Assembly (NCBI GenBank): GCA_004194705.1
Contig: SADC01001227.1
Location: 1,550,001 to 1,614,000 of the forward strand
Source: Ditylenchus dipsaci
Lineage: Eukaryota; Nematoda; Chromadorea; Rhabditida; Anguinidae
DNA length: 64,000 nt
Direction of reading: 5' to 3'
Part shown: positions 23,441 to 36,100 of the stretch, piece by piece
Layout of the letters: every line of letters starts with the position of its first letter
Position numbering within the stretch: the first letter of the stretch is position 1
Translations under genes and position numbers: made by a program
The notes under the pieces: generated by a model
The model's input: only the letters and a program-made list of their open reading frames with translations
Told to the model about the DNA's origin: nothing
Databases searched by the model: none

Positions 23441-24067
23441 CTGCCAAAACATTAGATGAAAATCAAAGCTTTTCGAAATATAAAATACCCTTCAGCCCTT
23501 CTATTAAATGTAAAAGTTCTTTTTTTTATTAGACCATAAGCAAGTTATAATTCAAGATCTGCAACAGTCTGTGGCGACTGTATTTCACCACCCTTAACTA
23601 AAACACGTAAAAGTACCGATACTAACATTTACTACGGACCTTGGGCTTCATGCCACCATTATGCAGTGAGGTGTTATTTACAGAAATTTTCTTGTAAATT
23701 CAAGTATTCACTGATGGGTCGCAGAAAACTCAGTACCTCCAGGAAGGGACGTGCACGGCTGTTCTTTGTTTCTTATCAGACCACAAACAAGTTATAAGTT
23801 ATTTATAAGCTAAGATCTGTGATTATCTTTCTGTAAGCTTTAAGGCACGATTCTGAAAGTTTTGTGTGATGTCTTATTATGACTTTACTGTAATTAAAGT
23901 GGTAGGTAAAATAGACTTCTTGGGGTGCCGGGTTATTAGAGAGTGATGGCTTAATGGAGAGTGCCGGCCTATAAGAGAGAATACGATATCTACTTTTTTC
24001 GATTTGAATTTGTATAACAGACAATATTTGTACAAATAATTTATTTGTTCAGCAAACCAACAAAAAG

Positions 24068-24073
24068 TTTATT
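24068..24073 (-). other. polyadenylation signal AATAAA of VWA8
   Basis: AATAAA on the minus strand 68 bases past the VWA8 stop codon. Confidence 0.6.
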
Positions 24074-24140
24074 CCCTAACTAAACAATACCATGCAGCAA
24101 CTAATACTAAAAGAAAAAACCCATATTTTAAAATCTAAAA

Positions 24141-27100
24141 TCATTTGATGATAGTCGAAGCGAATATTTTCTGCATAATCTGTGGGATTTCTGTGGCATC
24201 TCTTGCTACGAACACCTTTCCTGCTGGCAGAGCTCTTTGAATGCTATAAGTGGTGTATACATGCATTTTAACAGAATTCAACTTTTTAACAAATTTTTTA
24301 GTGAGCAGGAATTCAAAATTTTCTCCCGAAATTGGAATTTTTTAGTTCTCAAGCGAAAATTCTGAAATTAACTTTTACGCTTACCGTATTTCCTCTAATA
24401 AGCGCATCCGCTCTAATAAGCGCCACCCCATCGACTTTGATGGTCTGGATCTCAGTGTCGAAGCAATATTTTGCAAAGCTGTTTGATACATTTTCTTAAC
24501 TCCCACGAGCTCTACCGATTCCACTTCTTAGATTTTGGTTGAGCACCCAAAATCTCGAAATCGAATTCCAAATTTTCTGAATTTTGGGGGTTTGAAAAAT
24601 AAGCGCCCCAGAGCGCTTATTAGAGGAAATATGGTAAAAGAAGTCACCGTATTTCCTCTAACAAGGCGGCCCCTCGACTTTAAAGACCTACATCTCAGCC
24701 CAGAATAAACATTTTGTAAAGCTGTTCATTGCGTTTTCTTAACTCCTACGAGCTCTACCCATTCCGCTTTTGGATTTGGATCTTCATCCAAAGATCTCGA
24801 GATCGACCCGAAATTTCTCCGATTTTCGGGCATCCGTAAAATAAGGCGGCCGGCCGCCTTATTAAAGTAAATACGGTAATTTAAATGCGCTCAAGGTATT
24901 TGCTTGCATTTTTTGATTTGACAGCATAGTGATGCGCCCGTCCGTCGCCGTCCGAATTTTATTCATCGCCGTCCTGCATTTCCACCAAATTTTTTATAAC
25001 GGAGCGCTTTTCTATTTTACACCATACAGTTAGTTTTTATTTTTCTACTTCTTTTCCACCTGAGACTAGGGTACCCACGCCAGAATTTGGAGTTCGGGTA
25101 TCTAAAATCATAATATAGTCTTAACAAACCCAATTCCTTATAGAATCCTATGTTAGGAAATATGGTTTGTTTTTAATTTAATTTTTTTATAGCTTTTCAG
25201 GTCATCCAGGTGAATATACACCTGGACTAATGACACCTACCCTTTATTTCAGCTTAATAATCAAAACAAGACAGAATAACACAGTGACTTGACAGAGCTT
25301 TATCCTGGAACATGCTTTTGGGTAATTGAAGTCTGGGTACCATTACCTAGGTGCCACCAGTTGAAGGCTAATATGTGGGTAGTACCACCTCATTACAACC
25401 TACTTACTTACCATAAATTTACAATTCTTACCATAAATTTACAATTCTTACCATAAATTTACTTACCATAAATTTACCAAGAAGAGGTAAAAAATTGATC
25501 ACAACAAAAAGTAGTTCTACCAGGTGGATTCGAACTCTTGTCCTTACTAGGGAATGAATTTACCATGGCCGAATTTACTGGAGACCCATTTACCCGGGGA
25601 TGATATGGTCGCCACACCGATTTTTAGCCTAATTTGGCGAAAGATTATGACTGACGCACTAATTACTGATGTACTAATCACGACGCACTAATTACGCATA
25701 ACCAATGTCAGCTACAAAATGAGTGGTCAACTTTAAAAAAAAAAATTTTATAGAAAAAACGCAGTGCCACTAAATTGTTATTTGAAAAAAAGTGCGCGTA
25801 ATTCTGACACACCCTGTAAAAACTGGTTGTATAATGTAAAATAAATAAACGTGTCCCGTTATAAAAATCTGGTGAAAATGAAGGACGGCGATGAAAAAAT
25901 TAGGACGGCGAAGGACGGGCGCCCCACTATGTTTGACAGACAATGGTACAAGAAAAGCGGGTGTTTGACCACATATTACGGGTTAATTGACCCTAGAAGA
26001 TTTTGACTAGTGAATTTTACAACTCTAGGAGTTCCTCTAATATGAAGGTTTTTAAAATGTGAAATCGTGTTCTCGGCATTGTGTTTTAACCAGTGTGTTT
26101 TTAATCCACAAACAAGTTATTGGAACCAAAGGAAACTAGAGTAATTACAGTGTAGTAAAGTGGTACCTCGACATATTTAAGTGCTATTTAAAAAATAGAA
26201 TGCCTCCAAAAATGTAAAATATTAGAAAAATCAAACCAAGTTCTACCTTTGTGCCTGCTGTCCCAGTGAACCAATCAAAATCAAAAAGGCGTTCACTGAC
26301 TCATCTGTGTTCAAGGCAGCAGCCAAATGAGCTGGTTGAATGCCATATCTGTCCAAATTAGCGTCTGACAAAGCAATGACTATTCTTTCGTCTACTTCCG
26401 TTTCTTTTTTCAACTTTTTGACAGCTTGCTCTATGGCTTCTAATGTAGAATCACCGCTCATGCAATACTGAAACATTCAAATTACGACATGGTCAACTAT
26501 TTACTTTCCAGTTTTTTTCGTCGATACATAAACGTATAGCCCTGTATCTCAGCTTTCTAAGAATAGGTAACACTCTAATCAGACCAAGCTTTTTTCTGTG
26601 GCAAAAATACTTTTTTCTGGAGCAAATTGGCTTTTTTGGTGCAAATTTTTTTAGCTGTAATTCTGCCTTCTTTTCTTTCTAGCACATGAAGTAGGTTTTT
26701 ATGGGCCAAACTGGTTTTCGGCGGGTTTACTAAAAAGTGGTAAAACTTTTGCGAGAAAAAATGATTGATTCCATCCTAATTTCGGTGCGATTAGCTTAAT
26801 CGCTCAGAATACTTCACGATATTGGTATCAGGTCGTAGCTACACAGGGCGTTTAGTGCATTGATATTAAACAAGTATCGGAGTTTTTGATTGTACCGGAT
26901 ATCACATATTTTACACCTAGAACACGCCTCTCCTATGTCAAAGCACTTAACACCCTGTGTAGCTACAACCTGTAGTTACGTTGCAGTGTTGTAAATCTTA
27001 AAATTGCGGCACCGGCTCACGGCACCAACCGAAAAATTTTCGGCACCGGCACTAGCTAACGACACCGGTGCGGTGCCGTGAGCTGTCTGGTGCCGGTGCT

Positions 27101-30100
27101 GCATCGATGTAATTTCTCTTTTTAGTATTTTGGCACCGGCACTGATTCACGGCACCGACCTCGAAAATCCGGCACCCTCAACAGCTCATGGCACCGACCC
27201 TGAAATTTTCGGCACCGGGAGCTCACGGCACCGCACCGGTCCCATTTACAACACTGTTGAGCTGTTTAATTGTTGAAGAAAAACAAGATAATAAAAGCGA
27301 ATATCGCGTGGTATTCTGAGCGATTAAGCTTATCGAACTGGAATTTTGATTCGCTCAATCGCTTTTTCTAGCAAAAAATTTTACCACTTTTTAGTAAACC
27401 CGTCGAGAACCAATTTGTCCATAAAAACATATATTAATATATTATGATTTTTAAATGCAGGATAACATAGATACAATTGTATGCTTTCTTGAATCGCATA
27501 AAAGAATATTTAATTTTTATGCCGCCTCAACATCCTGTATCCCATAGAACTATTCTTTTTTTACTGACAACACTGCCTGGAGCCACTTTCAGGTCGATGG
27601 ATAGAGGAATGATCAAGAGTTACTCGTGATCTATTGGTCGTGTTTCAGACATATCGAGTAACTCGCGGTCCACTAGATCTTTGGTTTTGTTTCATAATAT
27701 TTGCAGAGTAGGTCGTAATCCAGACTACCTTTCTGTGTTTTATACCCTTTTTGCTCAGAGTAATTCGTGATCCAGACTATCTTTTTCGGGTTAATCCTTC
27801 TTTTAGCCAGAGGGACTGGTGAGCACCTATTTCACACTACCTTCTATGTTTTTCCAGTCTAACTTAGACCTAAACCGGTCTGATCTGATTTAAAGGGGGG
27901 GAGGTAAGCTACTTGGCATAGGGGCGTTTAGGGGATTTTGTGACAAATGTCACAAAATCCCCTAAACGTCTTTACAGAACGCCAAGTTTGTACACATTTA
28001 AATTCATTCTTTTTTTTTTTGCACAGCCGGTTTTCTATGTTTGCTCTCTTAATTTTTCGGTGCAAAGATGTTTCGCCCTCTTTTGGACAAATGTCCAAAA
28101 GGGGGCGAAACGTTTCGTCCCCTTTTGGACATTTGTCCAAAAGGAGGCGAACTGCTAATTTTGTCTTGGTCCCCCTGCTGATTTTTTTGCAATTTTTTTT
28201 TCAGTCTAATTGCGTAAGAAACCGTGTTATACGGGGCGACGGTAAATTCCCCACGGTAAATTCCCCCACAGTAAATTCCCCACAGTAAATTCCCAAGTCA
28301 AGTTCTTGCTGTGAAATATCAGCTTGTTATGATTTTATATGCGTTAATTATGGTATGATTGCTAACTGTACTCCTCAATTTCAGAAGCAAGAAAGATGGG
28401 TGAAGCTGAGCAAATCGCTGAAGTAAAGGAAAAGAAGTTGGCCAACCCAATGCGAGATCTGAAGATCCAAAAGCTGTGCCTCAATATCTGCGTTGGCGAA
28501 TCTGGTGACAGACTAAAACGAGCTGCAAAGGTATCTCATCTTTCTTAAAATAACATCATATGCTCTATTTCAGGTGCTGGAACAGTTGACAGGTCAAACG
28601 CCGGTTCTCTCCTGAGCTCGATACACAGTCCGCTCGTCTGGTATTCGCCGCATAGAGAAGATCTCCGTCCACTGCACCGTTCGAGGGCTGAAAGCGGAGG
28701 AAATCATCGATTGCGGATCGAAGGTTTGCCTTTATTCAATGTTTTATTCCCTGACTTTTTACCACCAGGTCAAAGAATACGAACTCTATCGTGAGAACTT
28801 TTCGGACACAGGCAACTTTGGCTTTGGCATTCAGGAGCACATCGATTCGGGAATCAAGTATGACCCGTCGATTGGGATCTAGGAAATGGACTTCTACGTG
28901 GTGCTTGACCGTGCTGGTCGTCGAGTGGCTAAGCGTCGCAGAGCTCAGGGTCGTGTGGTATGTAATTTTTGTGGTTAGTCTAAGCGATCTGTATATATGG
29001 CCCTCATTTTCAGGGTCCATCTCATCGTTGTGGCAAGGACGAGGCAGTCAAGTAGTTTCAGCAGAAGTATGATGGAGTGATATTGCCGCCCAAGCCGAAA
29101 AAAGCTCGCAAAGGAGGAGGTCAGCGCAAGCGTTAAAGCACTATTTGAATTGTTGATATCCCGTATGTTGTTGATGGAATAAAGTTATGCAATTGGACGT
29201 GGTCTTTTTTCATCTTGTTTTTTAGATAATTTCGGAACTGTTTTCTTTCTAGGTTTTAACAGGCCCAATCCGTCACATAATTTTAAATTAGAAAAATAGT
29301 TTATTTTTTGTTCTTAAGAGATTTTAATTTGTAGGCCATCCAGGTGGATATCCACCTGACCAAGAAGTAACCACCACACGTTTTGGGGTTTGCGTGGGTG
29401 AAATATTGATCTTGGTCCTAACAAACCTTATTCCTCACACAATTTTAAGTTGGAAAAGTAGATTATTTTTTGCTTTTAAGAAATTTCTGCTTTCCAGGTT
29501 TGGGTTTGGTTAAGTTTTTCCATCTGGGTACCATCGCATTACCATCAGGATTGGGCCACCTAGGCACTGATATCTGATGAAGACCACTAATGGTATAACT
29601 ACCAGACCATAACCACTATGAATGTAATTAAGAAGAATTTTACTGGGAGAACACTATAGGAACCTGGAGAAAGGAAGGGTACGAGAAGAAAAAGTTGGAA
29701 TAAGAAGGTCTTTGACACAAAAACAACTACAAAGTGCCTTTACGTGTTATTCGGTATCTTTTGGCACTAGATGGCATTTGATCCCCGGTCATTTGGTCCT
29801 CGATCATTTGGTCAGCGAATATTGGTTTGTAAAACCAAAAATTGTGATTTTACCCATTTGGTCTCAAAAATCTGAAATGAGTACCAGCTGATCAAATGGA
29901 TATCAACCTAAATTGGCTGAAATAAGATAAAAACGTTAAGAGAATTTCAATGCATGTTTTTCTACAATTTAACCTTAGTTTTACTGAATAATCCATGCAC
30001 CAACTAAACCAAGTGGTCATCCACTTGGATCGAATTTTTTTTACGTTTTTCAGCTCCAAAAATTGTTTTCTGCACTAGCTAAAGCATTCTAAAGATGGTT

Positions 30101-33100
30101 TAACAGTAGTGAAATTACGTTTACATGGTATTTTTACAGTTTTCGTAAATCTTGCAAAACATAATTTGAGTACTGTCAAACTATCTTCAGAATGCTTGAA
30201 TTAGTGCAGAAAACAGGTTTTGAAACCCGGAAAACATTAAAAAAAATTTGATCCAAGTGGACGACCACCTGGTTCAGTTGGTCCATGGGACATCCAGATG
30301 GTCTATCTGCCAACATAGTCAGATGCACTGCGAAAAATAGTCTAATATACAACTTGGATACTGCTAAATAAGTACTGCCACTAAGGTACAACCATCTAGA
30401 AACTACAATCTACCACCACCCAAGTACCACTACCTAAGCACTTCCACCTAAGCGATGATACCTAGCCTCCATAAATTAGTAAAAATTTATCAAAGGACTC
30501 AAAAAGAGACTTCGGGAGAAAAATTAGGAGAGCAAACACAGAAAACCGGTTTTGCGAGAAATCAGAATGAATTTGAATGTGTACAAACTTGGCGTTCTGT
30601 TAAGACGTTTAGTGGATTTTGTGACATTTGTCACAAAATCCCTAAACGTCTACGCACCAAGCTACTTAGGTTTGAAAAAGTGGCTTCCATGGCGCAGTGC
30701 GTAAGCGCTCGCGTTTTTTGTCCCAAAATGGTGTTTTTTAGTGTTGCAGGTTCAATCCCACGTAGTGGCACACTTTTTTTTGGCTTCTTGGGAACTTTAG
30801 AGGTAATATGGGTCGCTGATTCCGAATCTGGCGTCAAAAAGTCTAATTACGGTTGCAGTTCAGAATCCCCCCCCCACGGGGACTGATCAGGTGGAGAAGA
30901 TAACTTCATATTCGTGTTTCTCGACCCCGATTTCATGAGAAAGCCGGCTGTTTTTTTGGTTCTGAGAAAAAAAAAATTTTCGAACCACAGGGGGGTATCA
31001 TGGTTTTTTAGTCGAAATTTGAAAAATTTAAATTGGCGCCTTTTGAATTTAAAAGGGAATAAGGGCTGTATTGGGAGGGGAAGGGAATAAAAGGGGGCCA
31101 CTTTTATGGCAGAACATTATAAATTTGAATATCTATATTCTTCGACTGCCTCACCATGTTTTTCAACTGGGCCGTGGCAAAAAAAGACTCTATATGCATT
31201 TTATGGTCAAGAGTACTTCTCGGAATCATGTCTAAGGTAAGTGTGTGCGCGCATCTCTAACTCTCAAGCCCCCTGCGCCCCCTTCGGGGGCGCAGGGGGC
31301 TTGGTGGCTTGGAGTTGAGATGCGCACACCCACATACCTTAGACACAAATCACTCGAAAGTGACTCTGGATGCATGAAAAAGCATGCATACCAGAGTTTA
31401 TTTATGCGGTAGGCCCAGTATTCAAAACTATGTTCAACATCTTCTTGTTAGTGGCCCCTGTGTGATTAGTGGCCCCCTTTTATTCCCTTCCCCTCCCAAT
31501 ACAGCCCTTATTCCCTTTTAAATTCAAAAGGCGCCAATTTAAATTTTTCAAATTTCGATTAAAAAACCATGATACCCCCCTGTGGTTCGAAAAATTTTTT
31601 TTCTCAGAACCAAAAAAACAGCCGGCTTTCTCATGAAATCGGGGTCGAGAAACACGAATATGAAGTTATCTCCTCCACCTGATCAGTCCCCGTGGGGGGG
31701 GGGATTCTGAACTCAAGCCTAATTACCTCTGAAGTGCCCAAAGGAGCCAAAAAAAAGTGTCCCACTACGTGGGATTGAACCTGCAACACCAAAAAACACC
31801 ATTTTGGGCCAAAAAACGCGAGCGCTTACGCACTGCGCCATGGAAGCCACTTTTTTAAACCTAAGTAGCTTCCACCTCCTCCCCCCCCCTCCCCCTTTAA
31901 TCCAGCCCTGATCCAGTCTGATCCGGTCTGATACAGTCTGGATCACGAGTTACCCTAGTTAAAACTAGAATTAAACCAGATCAGAGCGGATCAGGACGGA
32001 TCAGGGCTGGATCAAACCGGATCAGACCGGATCAGGGCTATATTAGACTGGATTAGATCGGATCAGACTTTTATCAGGGCTGGACCACACCAGATCCGCC
32101 CGGATTAGGGGTAGATCAGGCCAGATTAGGGCTGGATCAGACCGGATCAGACTGGATCAGGGTTGGGTCAGGGTCGAGTTAGACTGGAAAAAACACAGTA
32201 GGTAGTGTGACGTAGGTAACTACGAGTTACTCTGGCCAAATGTATGATAAACCCAAAAAATAGTCTCGGTCACTAATTACTCTGGCCAAAAGTAGGGTAA
32301 ACCCAAAAAAGGAGTGTAGATCACGAGTTACTCTGGCCAAATATGAGAGGAAAACCCGAAGATAGTGCGGATCACGTGTTACTCGCCCATCTAAAACCGG
32401 ACCATAGATCGAGAGTTACTATTGATCTATCGATCCCCTTTCAGATAGACGAGTAGGATCACGAGTAACTCTCGATCCTTACTCTATCCATCGACCTGAA
32501 AGTGGCTCCTGGAGACCAGAAACAGGTTAGCAATTTAGAGTTGAGCGTTCGTTAAGTCCAGGGTATCGTAAAATCGAGGATCGACTGTACCGTCAAATTT
32601 TAGCTTTCTAAACGGATTGGCAAAATCTGAAATCTTCGCAATTTTTTGGAACTAGCTTGATGAATGAAATTGGGCGCATTTTATATAAATTTGATAATAG
32701 TATTAAAACATCTGTTAAAGGGCCATGGCCACGCGTTCTGGATTGTCCCCGCCAATTCAAATTTCTTCGCCTAATCATTGAACTTCTGTACGTATTTTTT
32801 TAACGTTGTTTCTAATAAAACAGGGCCTAAAATTTTATTTTAGGCATAGTTGTGTTAGAAACCAAGTTGAAAATTCCGTACAAAAGTTCAATGATTAGGA
32901 TTTTTTGAATTGGCGGGGGATAACCGTTGTCGGAGACGGCAATGTCCCTTTAAATAACTTTTATTCGCTAAAAACGATAAGAAGCTATTTTATGACACTT
33001 TCCTGCATAAAAAACTAAATTTAAAGAAAAACTTTTTTGACCGAAAATTGACTAAAATTTTGATTCGTCTTGGTCCCCCAAGGCAAAAACTAAATTTTGG

Positions 33101-36100
33101 TCAAAAAAAATTTCTTCAAAAAATCGATTTCGTATTCAGAAAAGTGCGAGAAAATAGCTTTAATGTCATTTCAGAGTATGAAAGTTATTTAGGAGATTTT
33201 TAAACACTTTTCTCAAATCAATATAAAATGCGCCTCCTGTTGTGCATAAGTGCCAATCTATGCAATTTTGGGCGGGACGATCAAACCTGTGTGTGCGCCA
33301 ACATTTTCTTCAGCACAGTTAACTTGTCTTTCTCATTTTTCGGCGGGTTGTCTACTGTTACAAATTGAAGTGCGTAAGCTTCTGAAGGTTAGCATAACCA
33401 GTTAAAGACGGTTTTGTACACAAAAAATTTACCTCCCGAGTGCCCAACTATGTCGTACTGAAAATTAGTTTCGATAATTTCAAAAAGTTCAAGACATGTA
33501 TACTTTAATTTTGTCTTTATATCCTTCCATGGCTTCCATGACGAGAAGTGCAGATTCCATAGATCTTTGAAGGCGTCCATCATATCTGTTGAAGCGATAC
33601 ATGGAACCTAAATCAGCGGTCCTATAGTATTTGTGCAAAACTGACAAAATGAACCTATGCGTTTCGTGAATGACTTTTTTAGCCATCCTAGTAGCAAACT
33701 GTCAAAAGCCTGTGTAGAATTAAAAAATAGACTGGGAGCATAATCATTAAAAGCACGAAATTTTTTTGAAAGATGAACTCAAAATCAAAGAGATACAATT
33801 TAAAACAACGTTTTGAAAAAGATTGGCGTATTTTTGCTAAATTTTTCGATTTTCCAAAAAATCGACTATTTAAAACAAAAGATAACTGAAAAAACGATAA
33901 CCAACAAATAATTAAAAAAGCTGTTTAATAACTTTATTTAATAGCTTTTATTTTTTCCAAAAATGACTACCTACCTGATACATCAAAACAAAGTCGAATT
34001 CTCTTGGGTTTTTGTTGAGGAGCTCCTGGGTCTGGAGGCTGGTCTATTCTTCTTCTACAAACGGAATAACAAACAAATTATGAAGTCTCAGTATCAAAAC
34101 CAATAAATTCTACCTGTAAATAGCTTTTTCGCCAGTCATTCCCTCAATCAATTTGCCATCGTCCAAGTCGCCGCTGGTTTGGTGTTTTGCCCATTGTCTC
34201 TCGTGTTCTCTGGCCTCTAAGGAGTCCAATATGCTCTTAAACACCTTGACTTGCTTGCTAATTTTGTTGTTCAACTCATTGTAGGCATCCGCATCGTACT
34301 CACTCATGTCTATTTCCTATAAAACTTTTTTTTGTCAAATCGTAGTTGGCTCAAATATTTTACTTTTAACTTTTTAGCATATTCCATTTTGGATATCTCT
34401 CTGGCTTTTTTGAGTATGTGATCAGGCACTTGTTGTTTTGCTGAGTTAGGTAGTTGGTGGACATCATGACCGGCGTCCAATCTACAAATAAGAGTAAGAT
34501 GTGCAAAAAGAATCAACATGTGAGCTGAAACCTATTATCCTTATTATAAAGTAGAGCTGACGACGATCGATTAATCGCAGGTGTGATCAATCGCAAATCG
34601 CACCAAATTTGGCAAAAAATAATCGCATCGCATAGTCGCATGCATGCTTTTGAAATAATCGCAATCGCAATTTGAGATTGCACGGTTAATTGCAAGTTTT
34701 GCAATACTGAAGAATTTCACCAGTAAAATCATTTTTAGTAATGGATGTTATTTTTTTCTCACCGCAAAACCCTTGGAAATTACCCCAAAATATTTTTTTC
34801 TTACCGCAATGTGATCTTCCCGCAAAATACTCTTTTCTCACTGCAAAATGCTTTTTTTCTTATTTTATTCTTACATTATTTTTATTTTTTCTTACCGCAA
34901 AAATACTCGTTTGCTACAGCAAATTTTTAGTCAGAAAATAACTTATATCGCTCAGAATCCCACCAGAGTGGTCAGAAGCACCCGAAAGATGGTTTTTTGG
35001 GGTTAGTTATTGACGGAGTAAACTTTTTGCGAAAACTCGATTTCAAGCATCAGAATTCGACTTTAACACGTAAAATACCGGTTGTTACATTGGTCTATTT
35101 CGATGCAGAATTCAACGAAAAACATTTAAACTTCAAAAAATACGAGACTTGCGAATTTGTGAACCATCATCAGCCACCTTGAAAACCATTTGTTTGCATC
35201 CTAAACTACTCCAAACTAGAATTTAAGTATTCTGACAAGTCTAAAAAGTGGGTGACAGCAGTTAAGGGGAGATTCTGAGCGATCGAGTTGACCAAAGTGA
35301 GATTCTGATGCGCGCAATCGAATTTTCGCAATAAATCAACCCCCCCCCCAAAACCAACTTTCAGGTGCTTCTGGCCACTTTCGTGTGGGTTTCTGAGCGA
35401 CCCGAGTTATTTTCTGACTAAAACTTAGATTACCGCAAAAGTTTGACTAAAAATCCTTGATTTGCTAAACAAGAATCTGTCGCTGCTTGACTACAAGTAT
35501 TTGTTGTTAATATTTGTCGCAAATGTCCACGTTTACTTAGAATAAAGCTTTTGTTTGTGTGAAATGTTAAAATTTTTGGTTTGTAGGAGCTAAAAGCAAA
35601 AATAATCGGATACCGTATAGCCTCTATTAGACGGCACCCTCTAATAGACGGGCACCCTCAAGGACCTATATCTCAGCGCAAAAATTTTTTTGCAAATCTG
35701 TTTTTCGCGTTTCTTGATCACCTCGATCTTAGTTAATTCCGGTTTTTAGATTTTTTTGAGTACCCAAAATCTCAAAATATTTTTTTTTTCGATTTTTAGG
35801 GTTGAAAAATAGAAGGGCATGCCCGTCTATTAGAGTTATACGGTAATCGCTAGATTAATCGCAGCTGAATTTTTTGCGATAATCGTTGCGATAAATCGCA
35901 TTTGATTTTTTCAAATAATCGCATTCGCATCTGGTTAAGACCGAAATAATTGCAATCGCATAGTCGCAAAAGGCCAAATCGTCAGCTCTATTATGAAGTA
36001 ATTTTTAAACGTAAAAATTTGAGATGGCAAGTGCTTCTCAGCCGTGACTACAGTTCTTTTATTTTCGTACAGTCAAACCTCGTCTTAACTAAACCCCTAA

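Noticed and set aside
26982..27255. Ninth hAT-type element with 8-bp duplication
   Set aside because: Termini are good inverted repeats, but the flanking 8-mers (TTACGTTG and TTGAGCTG) do not match.
28613..29055. Stop-codon reassignment (TGA and TAG sense) to explain RPL11
   Set aside because: VWA8 and MADF end at TGA and RPL37 at TAG (after its length is restored), and no other conserved exon needs a sense TGA or TAG in frame. A dead copy is simpler.
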